Shown here piece by piece: positions 11,765 through 23,500 of a stretch of DNA of 64,000 nucleotides (position 1 is the stretch's first letter; each line of letters begins with the position of its first letter). The DNA is taken from positions 124,001-188,000 of the forward strand of contig NW_026963310.1 in NCBI RefSeq assembly GCF_036588685.1. The letters run 5' to 3'. The notes beneath the pieces are model-generated. The model was not told the DNA's origin. It saw only the letters and a list, made by a program, of their open reading frames with translations, and made no database searches. The DNA comes from Mytilus trossulus. Taxonomy: Eukaryota; Mollusca; Bivalvia; Mytilida; Mytilidae. Both the position numbers and the translations under genes were made by a program.

Positions 11765-12130
11765 ATAAAAAAAAAGTGTGATATAATTGCAATTGAGAAA
11801 ACTTTTTACAATATACCAAATGCATAGAAATTAACAACTATAGAATACCGCTCAGTCTTCAACAATGAGCAAAGCCAATACCGAATATTCCGCTATGAAA
11901 GGCCCCGAAATGACAAATGACAAATGTTAAAACAATTTAATCGAGAAAACAAACGGCATAAATAATGACGAAAAAAATAGGAAACCAAGCAACAAACAGC
12001 AACCATGAAATAACATGCTCCTGGCTTTGGACAGGCACATACAGAATTTGACGGGGTTAAACATGTAAGCGGGTCCCAACAATATCCTAATATTGGACAG
12101 TTATGTAACACTACACCATAGGAACGAACT
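11765..12130 (+). repeat. Dispersed repeat D1, copy at 11765
   Basis: Shares aaattaacaactatag, cttcaacaatgagcaaagcc-type words and aggccccgaaatgacaa with 30626-30992, and shorter words with 34257-34300, 42264-42312 and 54232-54520. Reverse-orientation fragments lie at 13271-13352, 44895-44935 and 60208-60270. No protein is apparent. It is a common interspersed family of this genome with undetermined class. Confidence 0.75.
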
Positions 12131-13270
12131 ATTAAAATCAGTTAAAAAAGGCTCAACTCATCAGATGGTATACAAGTAATAATAAATCTAACAAAAACAA
12201 AGAGTGGACGTAGTTTGCCTTCTTGGTATGTTTTTCATGTGTATAACTAATGCTAAGAACATGAAAGCACAACATGTTATAGATCTCCACCTGCTTATTT
12301 ACATAATATACATCACGGGATTTACTAGTACTTGACAAAAAACCCACATAAAGATAATGATAACGGATGGTTTAACGCACAATGAAAAAAATTGTTATCA
12401 ATAAAAATTCGACGCTAGAAATCTTTTAATAGTAACTTCCTGAAATAAAATATAAATATATTCATGAGAAACTTACTATCGACACAAGATACTAAATTGC
12501 ATTGAGTCTACTATCAATCTAAACATGTTGAATTAGGTTGAAACGCCATTTTTCCTTATAAATCTTGGAACAACATTTGTGTATTTTTACAATCGAATTT
12601 CATAAGTGTAATTGAAAAACGGACGAATGATAAAATATGGACCCTTATCTTCATTTTACATGCTCAGATTTAAAAAAAAAAAAAAAGAAGAGTAAAATCA
12701 CAAAAATACTGAACTCAGAGAAAAATCAAATCGGAAAGTCCTTAATCACATGGCAAAATCAAATGACAAAACACATCAAACACGAATGGACAAGAACTGC
12801 CATATTCCTGACTTGGTACCGGCATTTTCAAATGTAGAAAATGGTGGATTGAACCTGGTTTATGGCGCTAAGCCTCTCAAATATATCGTTGTCTGTTTTC
12901 AGCATTTGGCATTTGTTTTATCTTAGAAAAGTAGTAAAAACAGGTCATGTCGATTGACATGCACTGTTCTTGTGACGTCATTCCATGTTAAAATGTGGTA
13001 TAAAGAGATCACATGTCAAGTAAAAAGACAAAAAGAAAAAGAAATGGCGCTTCTGTTGGTTTTATTTATCGCAAAATTAGGTATTTGTGTAAACAAGTTT
13101 GAATTCAGTGTTAGTCGCTTCTTTATGTGTTACATATGTGTTTTTCGTTCATTTCTTGTACATGAATTATACCGTTAGTTTTCTAGGTTGAATTGTTTTA
13201 CATTGTCATTACAGTCTTTAATATCTGACTGTGCGGTAAGGACTTTGCTCAATATTGAAAGCCGTTCGAT
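12131..13270. other. No gene recognised; D2 repeat fragment at about 12755-12880
   Basis: The D2 fragment contains catcaaacacgaatggacaa and attcctgacttggtac. Related sequence occurs at 14180-14240, 58985-59070 and, reversed, 54530-54615. An A run lies at about 12671-12685. No ORF is supported. Confidence 0.5.
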
Positions 13271-13352
13271 GATCTACAGTTGTTAATTTCTGTGTCATTT
13301 TGTCTCTTGTGGAGGATCGTCTCATTGACAATCATACCACATCTTCTTTTTA
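13271..13352 (-). repeat. Dispersed repeat D1, reverse copy
   Basis: In reverse complement it reads aagaagatgtggtatgattg, then gtcaatgagac and acagaaattaacaactgtag, the 5' part of D1. Confidence 0.7.
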
Positions 13353-13570
13353 ATATTAACAACCATAATTTGACCAATAATTGTTTACTTTACAACTTAT
13401 GACTTGGATAGAAAGTTGTCTCATTTGCACGCATATCGCATCTTCTTATATCTGATTAAGGTAATGGTATATATATCTAGGAACACAAAGGTTGAATGAA
13501 TGAATGAAATAATATTTCATAAACGAATTCGCACTATTACAAAGACGATACGTTTTATACATAACATTAC

Positions 13571-13721
13571 CAGGGGCGGATCAAGCCATTTTGAAAAGGG
13601 GGGTGGGGTCCCAACCCAGAGTAAAAGGGGTCAGGTTCCAACTATATGCTCCCATTCAAATGCATTGATCGTTCAAAAAGGGGGGGTTCAAATCCCCCGG
13701 ACCCCCTTAGATCCGCCAATG
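13571..13721. mobile_element. 151-bp MITE with CATTAC target duplication
   Basis: It starts CAGGGGCGGATC and ends GATCCGCCAATG; the ends are imperfect inverted repeats sharing GGCGGATC. CATTAC flanks it at 13565-13570 and 13722-13727, a 6-bp target duplication. The interior is rich in G and C runs (aaaggggggt, ccccccggaccccc) and can fold on itself. No ORF. Confidence 0.8.
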
Positions 13722-13727
13722 CATTAC

Positions 13728-14499
13728 GGATATTTGACAACCGCTTTCTTTGTCATGTATATAAGATAATCGAATAGTTCACGAGATTCCCTTTTCGAAA
13801 ATTACAAGTACTAATTGGTTTGGTCACGGTCCTTGGTTTGCTTTTTAGCTTTCGAAATACTCAACTCTGTTTGTATATAATGTCTGTAATATCAGCGATT
13901 AGGGTTGTAGTATTTTCTTGCTATAGCAACGATTATTTGTTTTCATACTTATGCAACTGATACTTTATATCATGGTGTGTAAATATAAGTAGATAAAAAA
14001 AGAAAACAAGATATAATAAATTTCATGTACTCTTAGCGCTTTCCAGAATTAACCTTCATTAGGAATGCTTTTAGACAGTTATTTTAAAGCTTTAAAAAAC
14101 AAGATTGCAAAAATTTAAAAAAGTAAAACTACCTACAAACGCAAGTGGATAGTGGGGGCTGGTTTTAATCAGACTGGTCCCCGATCAAATGACAACACAC
14201 ATCAAACTCCTGATTTGGTACTGGGGTTTTCAAATGTAGAAAACACAGACAACACTATAAAAAAAATAAACATTGATAGACAATCAAGTAAAGCATTAAG
14301 GCGTGCTATTATTCTATTCTTATTCTACATCAATATATACCGTCAGAACATATCTTTCTGGGAGATGACTATATAAGTTTGGTTAACTTGTGTCTCAATC
14401 CTTTTGCACATTTACGCAAATAAAATATGTTTAAACTAAAATATATCTTTCAGAAGAATTCGTTTAATCTACATTTCAAAATAAATCTACAGATTATCC
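13728..14499. other. Spacer downstream of the giant exon; D2 repeat piece
   Basis: Nothing coding was recognised. A D2 fragment lies at about 14180-14240. This would be sequence 3' of the minus-strand mucin-like exon. Confidence 0.5.
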
Positions 14500-14569
14500 T
14501 GATTTTTTCGATCCTTCTGATTTTTCTGATTCTTCTGATTCTTCCGATTTTTCATTCTTTTTATTTTTT
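14500..14569 (-). repeat. Non-coding continuation of the Ser/Glu repeat beyond the stop
   Basis: The same gaagaatcagaa-type repeat continues past the stop codon for about 70 bases in shifted frames, so the protein end was probably set by a mutation inside the repeat. Confidence 0.6.
14560..14565 (-). terminator. AATAAA hexamer just after the mucin-like stop codon
   Basis: On the minus strand AATAAA lies about five bases after the TAG stop. If used, the 3' UTR would be only a few tens of bases. It sits inside degenerate Ser/Glu-repeat DNA and may be chance. Confidence 0.3.
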
Positions 14570-17500
14570 CTATTCTTCTGATTTTTCTGATTCTTCTGAT
14601 TTCTTCGATTCGTCCGATTCTTCTGATCCTTCCGATTCTTCCGATTCTTCTGATATATTTGATTTTTTCGATTCTTCCGATTCTTTCGATTTTTCTGATT
14701 CTTCTGAATTTTTTGATGCTTCCGATTCTTCTGATATTTCCGATTCTTCTGATAATTCTGAGTCTTCTGATTCTTCCGATTCTTTTGATTCCTCTGATTT
14801 TTCCGATTCTGCTGATTCTTCTGATTCCTCTGATTTATCAGATGGTCCTGACGGTGTAGTAGTAGATGGTGGTCCCGATTGTGTAGTTACAGATGGTGGT
14901 CCTGACGGTGTAGTAGCAGATAGTGGTCCTGATGGTGTAGTAGCAGACGTTGGTTCTGTTGGTGTTGTAGCAGATTGTGGTACTGATTGCGTAGAAGTAG
15001 ATGGTGGTATTGATGGTGTAGTAGTAGATGGTGGTACTGATGTTATAGTAGCAGACGTTGGTCCTGTTGCTGTTGTAGCAGATGGTGGTACTGATGGTGT
15101 AGTTGTAGATGGTGGTACTGATGGTGTAGTAGTAGATGGTGGTATTGATGGTGTAGTAGTAGATGTTGGTACTGATGGTGTAGTAGTAGATGGTGGTACT
15201 GTTGGTGTAGTAGTAGATGGTGGTACTGATGGTGTAGTAGTAGATGGTGGTACTGATGGTGTAGTAGTAGATGGTGGTCCTGATGGTGTAGTCGTAGATG
15301 GTTGTACTGATGTTGTAGTAGCAGACGTTGGTACTGATGGTGTAGTAGTAGATGGTGGTATTGATGGTGTAGTAGTAGATGGTGGTACTGATGGTGTAGT
15401 AGTAGATGGTGGTCCTGATGGTGTAGTCGTAGATGGTTGTACTGATGTTGTAGTAGCAGACGTTGGTACTGATGGTGTAGTAGTAGATGGTGGTACTGAT
15501 GGTGTAGTAGTAGATGTTGGTACTGATGGTGTAGTAGTAGATGGTAGTATTAATGGTGTAGTAGTAGATTGCGGTACTGATGGTGTAGTAGTAGATGGAG
15601 GTACTGTTGGTGTAGTAGCAGAAATTGGTACTGATGGTGTAGTAGCAGACGTTGGTCCTGTTGGTGTTGTAGTAGTAGATGGTGGTATTGATGGTGTAGT
15701 TGTAGATGGTGGTACTGATGGTGTAGTAGTAGATGTTGGTACTGATGGTGTAGTAGTAGACGTTGGTCCTGTTGGTGTTGTAGTAGATGGTGGTACTGAT
15801 GGTGTAGTAGTGGATGGTGGTACTGATGTTGTAGTAGTAGATGGTGGTACTGATGTTGTAGTAGTAGATGGTGGTACTGATGGTGTAGTAGTAGATGGTG
15901 GTACTGATGGTGTAGTAGTAGATGGTGGTACTGATGTTGTAGTAGTGGATGGTGGTACTGATGTTTTAGTAGTAGATGGTGGTACTGATGGTGTAGTAGT
16001 AGATGGTGGTACTGATGGTGTAGTAGTAGATGGTGGTACTGATGGTGCAGTAGTAGATGGTGGTACTGATGGTGTAGTAGTAGATGGTGGTATTGATGGT
16101 GTAGTAGCAGATGGTGGTACTGATGGTGTAGTAGTAGATGGTGGTACTGATGGTGTAGTAGCAGCCGTTGGTCCTGTTGGTGTAGTAGTAGATGGTGGTA
16201 CTGATGTTGTAGTAGTAGATGGTGGTACTGATGTTGTAGTAGTAGATGGTGGTATTGATGGTAAAGTAGCAGATGGTGGTATTGATGGTGTAGTAGTAGA
16301 TGTTGGTACTGATGGTGTAGTAGTAGATGGTGGTACTGATGTTGTAGTAGTAGATGGTGGTACTGATGTTGTAGTAGTAGATGGTGGTACTGATGTTGTA
16401 GTAGTAGATGGTGGTATTGATGGTAAAGTAGCAGATGGTGGTATTGATGGTGTAGTAGTAGATGGTGGTATTGATGGTGTAGTAGCAGATGGTGGTACTG
16501 ATGTTGTAGTAGTAGATGGTGGTACTGATGTTGTAGTAGTGGATGGTGGTACTGATGGTGTAGTAGTAGATGGTGGTATTGATGGTGTAGTAGTAGATGG
16601 TGGTATTGATGTTGTAGTAGTAGATGGTGGTACTGATGTTGTAGTAGTGGATGGTGGTACTGATGGTGTAGTAGTAGATGGTGGTATTGATGGTGTAGTA
16701 GTAGATGGTGGTACTGATGGTGTAGTAGTAGATGGTGGTATTGATGGTGTAGTAGCAGATGGTGGTACTGATGTTGTAGTAGCAGGCGTTGGTCCTGTTT
16801 GTGTAGTAGCAGTTGGTGGTACTGATGGTGTAGTAGTAGATGTTGGTTCTGATGGTGGAGTAGTAGATGGTGGTATTGATGGTGTAGTAGTAGATGGTGG
16901 TACTGTTGGTATAGTAGCAGATGGTGGTCCTGTTGGTGTTGTAGCAGATGGTGGTACTGATGGTGTAGTAGTAGATGGTGGTACTGATGGTGTAGTAGTA
17001 GATGGTGGTACTGTTGGTGTAGTAGTAGATGGTGGTACTGATGGTGTAGTAGGAGATGGTGGTACTGATGGTGTAGTAGTAGATGGTGGTACTGATGTTG
17101 TAGTAGCAGACGTTGGTCCTGTTGGTGTAGTAGCAGATGGTGGTACTGATGGTGTAGTAGTAGATGTTGGTACTGATGGTGTAGTAGTAGATGGTGGTAC
17201 TGATGTTGTAGTAGCAGACGTTGGTCCTGTTGGTGTAGTAGCAGATGGTGGTACTGATGGTGTAGTAGTAGATGTTGGTACTGATGGTGTAGTAGTAGAT
17301 GGTGGTATTGATGGTGTAGTAGTAGATGGTGGTACTGTTGGTGTAGTAGCAGATCGTGGTCCTGTTGGTGTAGTAGTAGATTGTGGTATTGATGGTGTAG
17401 TTGTAGATGGTGGTACTGATGGTGTAGTAGTAGATGGTGGTACTGGTGGTGTAGTCGTAGATGGTGGAACTGTTGGTGTAGTGGCAGACGTTGGTCCTGT

Positions 17501-20500
17501 TGGTGTAGTAGTAGATGTTGGTACTGATGTTGTAGTAGCAGATGGTATAACTGATGGTGTAGAAGTAGATGGTGGTATTGATGGTGTAGTAGCAGCCGTT
17601 GGTCCTGTTGGTGTAGTAGTAGATGATGGTACTGTTGGTGTAGTAGTAGATGGTGGTCCTGTTGGTGTAGAAGTAGACGTTGGTCCTGTTGGTGTAGCAG
17701 TAGACGTTGGTTCTGATGGTGTAGTATCAGATGGTGGTATTGATGGTGTAGTAGTAGATGGTGGTACTGTTGGTGTAGTAGTAGATGTTGGTACTGTTGG
17801 TGTAGTAGTAGATGGTGGTAATGATGGTGTAGTAGTAGATGGTGGTACTGTTGGTGTAGTAGTAGATGTTGGTACTGTTGGTGTAGTAGTAGATGGTGGT
17901 AATGATGGTGTAGTAGCAGCCGCTGGTCCTGTTGGTGTAGTAGTAGATGGTGGTACTGATGGTGTAGTAGTAGATGGTGGTACTGATGGTGTAGTAGTAG
18001 ATGGTGGTACTGATGTTGTAATAGTAGATGTTGGTACTGTTGGTGTAGTAGCAGCCGTTGGTCCTGTTGGTGTAGTAGTAGATGGTGGTATTGATGGTGT
18101 AGTAGTAGATGGTGGTACTGATGGTGTAGTAGTGGATGGTGGTACTGATGGTGTAGTAGTAGATGTTGGTACTGATGGTGTAGTAGCAGCCGTTGGTCCT
18201 GTTGGTGTAGTAATAGATGGTGGTACTGATGTTGAAGTAGTGGATGGTGGTACTGATGGTGTAGTAGTAGATGGTGGTACTGATGGTGTAGTAGTAGATG
18301 GAGGTACTGATGGTGTAGTAGTAGATGTTGGTACTGATGGTGTAGTAGCAGCCGTTGGCCCTGTTGGTGTAGTAATAGATGGTGGTACTGATGTTGAAGT
18401 AGTGGATGGTGGTACTGATGGTGTAGTAGTAGATGGTGGTACTGATGGTGTAGTAGTAGATGGAGGTACTGATGGTGTAGTAGTAGATGTTGGTACTGAT
18501 GGTGTAGTAGCAGCCGTTGGTCCTGTTGGTGTAGTAATAGATGGTGGTACTGATGTTGTAGTAGTTGATGGTGGTACTGATGGTGTAGTAGTAGATGATG
18601 GTACTGATGGTGTAGTAGTAGATGGTGGTACTGATGGTGTAGTAGTAGATGTTGGTACTGATGGTGTAGTAGCAGCCGTTGGTCCTGTTTGTGTAGTAGT
18701 AGATGGTGGTACTGATGGTGTAGTAGCAGATGGTGGTACTGATGTTGTAGTAGTGGATGGTGGTACTGATGTTGTAGTCGTAGATGGTGGTACTGATGGT
18801 GTATTAGTAGATGGTGGTACTGTTGGTGTAGTAGTAGATGGTGGTACTGATGGTGTAGTAGTAGATGGTGGTCCTGTTGGTGTAGTAGTAGATGGTGGTA
18901 CTGATATTGTAGTAGTAGATGATGGTACTGATGGTGTAGTAGTAGATAGTGGTACTGATGGTGTAGTAGTAGATGGTGGTCCTGTTGGTGTAGTAGTAGA
19001 TGGTGGTACTGATGTTGTAGTAGTGGATGGTGGTACTGATGGTGTAGTAGTAGATGGTGGTACTGATATTGTAGTAGTAGATGATGGTACTGATGGTGTA
19101 GTAGTAGATGGTGGTACTGATGGTGTAGTAGTAGATGGTGGTCCTGTTGGTGTAGTAGTAGATGGTGGTACTGATATTGTAGTAGTAGATGGTGGTGCTG
19201 ATGGTGTAGTAGGAGATGGTGGTACTGATGGTGTAGTAGTAGATGGTGGTATTGATGGTGTAGTAGTAGATGGTGGTACTGATGGTGTAGTAGCAGATGG
19301 TGGTATTGATGGTGTAGTAGCAGATGGTGGTACTGATGGTGTAGTAGGAGATGGTGGTATTGATGGTATAGTAGTAGATGGTGGTACTGATGGTGTAGTA
19401 GCAGATGGTGGTACTGATGGTGTAGTAGTAGATGGTGGTATTGATGGTGTAGTAGTAGATGGTGGTACTGTTGCTGTTGTAGCAGATGGTTGTACTGATG
19501 GTGTAGTAGCAGATGGTGGTATTGATGGTTTAGTAGTAGATGGTGGTACTGATGGTGTAGTAGCAGATGGTGGTATTGATGGTGTAGTAGCAGATGGTGG
19601 TACTGATGGTGTAGTTGGAGATGGTGGTCCTGTTGGTGTAGTAGCAGATGGTGGTAATGATGGTGTAGTAGTAGATGTTGGTACTGATGGTGTAGTAGTA
19701 GATGGTGGTACTGATGGTGTAGTAGTAGATGGTGGTACTGATGGTGTAGTAGCAGACGTTGGTCCTGTTGGTGTAGTAGTAGATGGTGATACTGATGTTG
19801 TAGTAGAGGATGGTGGTACTGATGTTTTAGTAGTAGATGGTGGTACTGATGGTGTAGTAGTAGATGGTGGTCCTGATGGTGTAGTCGTAGATGGTTGTAC
19901 TGATGGTGTAGTAGTAGATGGTGGTACTGTTGGTGTAGTAGTAGATGGTGGTACTGATGGTGTAGTAGTAGATGATGGTACTGATGGTGTAGTAGTAGAT
20001 GGTGGTCCTGTTGGTGTAGTAGTAGATGGTGGTACTGATGGTGTAGTAGTAGATGGTGGTACTGATGGTGTAGTAGTAGCCGTTGGTCCTGTTGGTGTAG
20101 TAGTAGATGGTGGTACTGATGGTGTAGTAGTAGATGATGGTACTGATGGTGTAGTAGCAGATGGTGGTACTGTTGGTGTAGTAGCAGCCGTTGGTACTGA
20201 TGGTGTAGTAGCAGCCGTTGGTCCTGTTGGTGTAGTAGTAGATGGTGATACTGATGTTGTAGTAGAGGATGGTGGTACTGATGTTTTAGTAGTAGATGGT
20301 GGTACTGATGGTGTAGTAGTAGATGGTGGTCCTGATGGTGTAGTAGTAGATGGTGGTACTGATGTTGTAGTAGTAAATGGTGGTTCTGATGTTGTAGTAG
20401 TGGATGGTGGTACTGATGTTGTAGTAGCAGATGGTGGTACTGATGGTGTAGTAGTAGATGGTGGTACTGATGGTGAAGTAGTAGATGGAGGTACTGATGG

Positions 20501-23500
20501 TGTAGTAGTAGATGTTGGTACTGATGGTGTAGTAGCAGCCGTTGGTCCTGTTGGTGTAGTAATAGATGGTGGTACTGATGTTGTAGTAGTTGATGGTGGT
20601 GCTGATGGTGTAGTAGTAGATGGTGGTCCTGTTGGTGTAGAAGTAGATGGTGGTACTGATGGTGTAGTAGTAGATAGTGGTCCTGTTGGTGTAGTAGTAG
20701 ATGGTGGTACTGATATTGTAGTAGTGGATGGTGGTAATGATGGTGTAGTAGTAGATGGTGGTACTGATGGTGTAGTAGTAGATGGTGGTACTGATGGTGT
20801 AGTAGCAGCCGTTGATCCTGTTGGTGTAGTAGTAGATGGTGGTACTGATGTTGTAGTAGTGGATGGTGGTACTGATGGTGTAGTAGTAGATGGTGGTACT
20901 GATGGTGTAGTAGTAGATAGTGGTACTGTTGGTGTTGTAGTAGATGGTGGTACTGATGGTGTAGTAGTAGATGGTGGTACTGATGGTGTAGTAGTAGATG
21001 GTGGTACTGATATTATAGTAGTAGATGGTAGTACTGATGGTGTAGTAGTAGATGGTGGTACTGATGGTGTAGTAGCAGATGGTGGTACTGTTGGTGTTGT
21101 AGTAGATGGTGGTACTGATGGTGTAGTAGTAGATGGTGGTACTGATGGTGTAGTAGTAGATGGTGGTACTGATGTTGTAGTAGTGGATGGTGGTACTGAT
21201 GGTGTAGTAGTAGATGGTGGTACTGATGGTGTAGTAGTAGATAGTGGTACTGTTGGTGTTGTAGTAGATGGTGGTACTGATGGTGTAGTAGCAGCCGTTG
21301 GTCCTGTTGGTGTAGTAGTAGATGGTGGTACTGATGTTGTAGTAGTGGATGGTGGAACTGATGGTGTAGTAGCAGCCGTTGGTCCTGATGGTGTAGTAGT
21401 AGATGGTGGTACAGATGTTGTAGTAGTAGATGGTGGTACTGATGGTGTAGTAGTAGATGGTGGTACTGATGGTGTAGTAATGGATGGTGTAGTAGTAGAT
21501 GGTGGTACTGTTGGTGTTGTAGTAGATGGTGGTACTGATGGTGTAGTAGTAGATGGTGGTACTGATGGTGTAGTAGCAGCCGTTGGTCCTGTTGGTGTAG
21601 TAGTAGATGGTGGTACTGATGTTGTAGTAGTGGATGGTGGTACTGATGGTGTAGTAGCAGCCGTTGGTCCTGTTTGTGTAGTAGTAGATGGTGGTACTGA
21701 TGGTGTAGTAGTAGATGGTGGTACTGATGGTGTAGTAGTAGCCGTTGGTCCTGTTGGTGTAGTAGTAGATGGTGGTACTGATGGTGTAGTAGTAGATGAT
21801 GGTACTGATGGTGTAGTAGCAGCCGTTGGTCCTGTTGGTGTAGTAGTAGATGGTGGTACTGATGGTGTAGTAGTAGATGGTGGTACTGATGGTGTAGTAG
21901 TAGCCGTTGGTCCTGTTGGTGTAGTAGTAGATGGTGGTACTGATGGTGTAGTAGTAGATGATGGTACTGATGGTGTAGTAGCAGCCGTTGGTCCTGTTGG
22001 TGTAGTAGTAGATGGTGGTACTGATGGTGTAGTAGTAGATGGTGGTACTGATGTTGTAGTAGTGGATGGTGGTACTGATGGTGTAGTAGCAGATGGTGGT
22101 ACTGATGGTGTAGTAGTAGATGGTGGTACTGATGTTGTAGTCGTAGATGGTGGTACTGATGGTGTAGTAGTAGATGGTGGTACTGATGTTGTAGTAGTGG
22201 ATGGTGGTTCTGTTGGTGTTGTAGCAGATGGTGGTACTGATGGTGTAGTAGTAGATGGTGGTACTGATGTTGTAGTCGTAGATGGTGGTAATGATGGTGT
22301 AGTAGTAGATGGTGGTACTGATGGTGTAGTAGCAGCCGTTGATCCTGTTGGTGTAGTAGTAGATGGTGGTACTGATGTTGTAGTAGCAGATGGTGGTACT
22401 GATGGTGTAGTAGTAGATGGTGGTACTGATGGTGTAGTAGCAGCCGTTGGTCCTGTTGGTGTAGTAGTAGATGGTGGTACTGATGTTGTAGTAGTGGATG
22501 GTGGTACTGATGTTTTAGTAGTGGATGGTGGTACTGATGGTGTAGTAGTAGATGGTGGTACTGATGGTGTAGTAGTAGATGGTGGTACTGTTGGTGTAGT
22601 AGTAGATGGTGGTACTGATGGTGTAGTAGTAGATGATGGTACTGATGGTGTAGTAGTAGATGGTGGTACTGATGGTGTAGTAGTAGATGGTGGTACTGTT
22701 GGTGTAGTAGTAGATGGTGGTACTGATGGTGTAGTAGTAGATGGTGGTCCTGTTGGTGTAGTAATAGATGGTGGTACTGATGTTGTAGTAGTGGATGGTG
22801 GTACTGATGTTTTAGTAGTGGATGGTGGTACTGATGGTGTAGTAGTAGATGGTGGTACTGATGGTGTAGTAGTAAATGGTGGTACTGATGTTGTAGTAGT
22901 GGATGGTGGTACTGATGTTGTAGTAGCAGATGGTGGTACTGATGGTGTAGTAGTAGATGGTGGTACTGATGGTGTAGTAGTAGATGGTGGTACTGATGTT
23001 GTAGTAGCAGATGGTGGTACTGATGGTGTAGTAGTAGATGGTGGTACTGATGGTGTAGTAGTAGATGGTGGTACTGATGGTGTAGTTGTAGATGATGGTA
23101 CTGATGTTGTAGTAGTGGATGGTGGTACTGATGGTGTAGTAGTAGATGGTGGTACTGATGGTGTAGTAGTAGATAGTGGTACTGTTGGTGTTGTAGTAGA
23201 TGGTGGTACTGATGGTGTAGTAGCAGACGTTGGTCCTGTTGGTGTAGTAGTAGATGGTGGTACTGATGTTGTAGTAGTGGATGGTGGAACTGATGGTGTA
23301 GTTGCAGCCGTTGGTCCTGATGGTGTAGTAGTAGATGGTGGTACAGATGTTGTAGTAGTAGATGGTGGTACTGATGGTGTAGTAGTAGATGGTGTAGTAG
23401 TAGATGGAGGTACTGTTGGTGTTGTAGTAGATGGTGGTACTGATGGTGTAGTAGCAGATGGTGGTACTGATGGTGTAGTAGTAGATGTTGGTACTGATGG

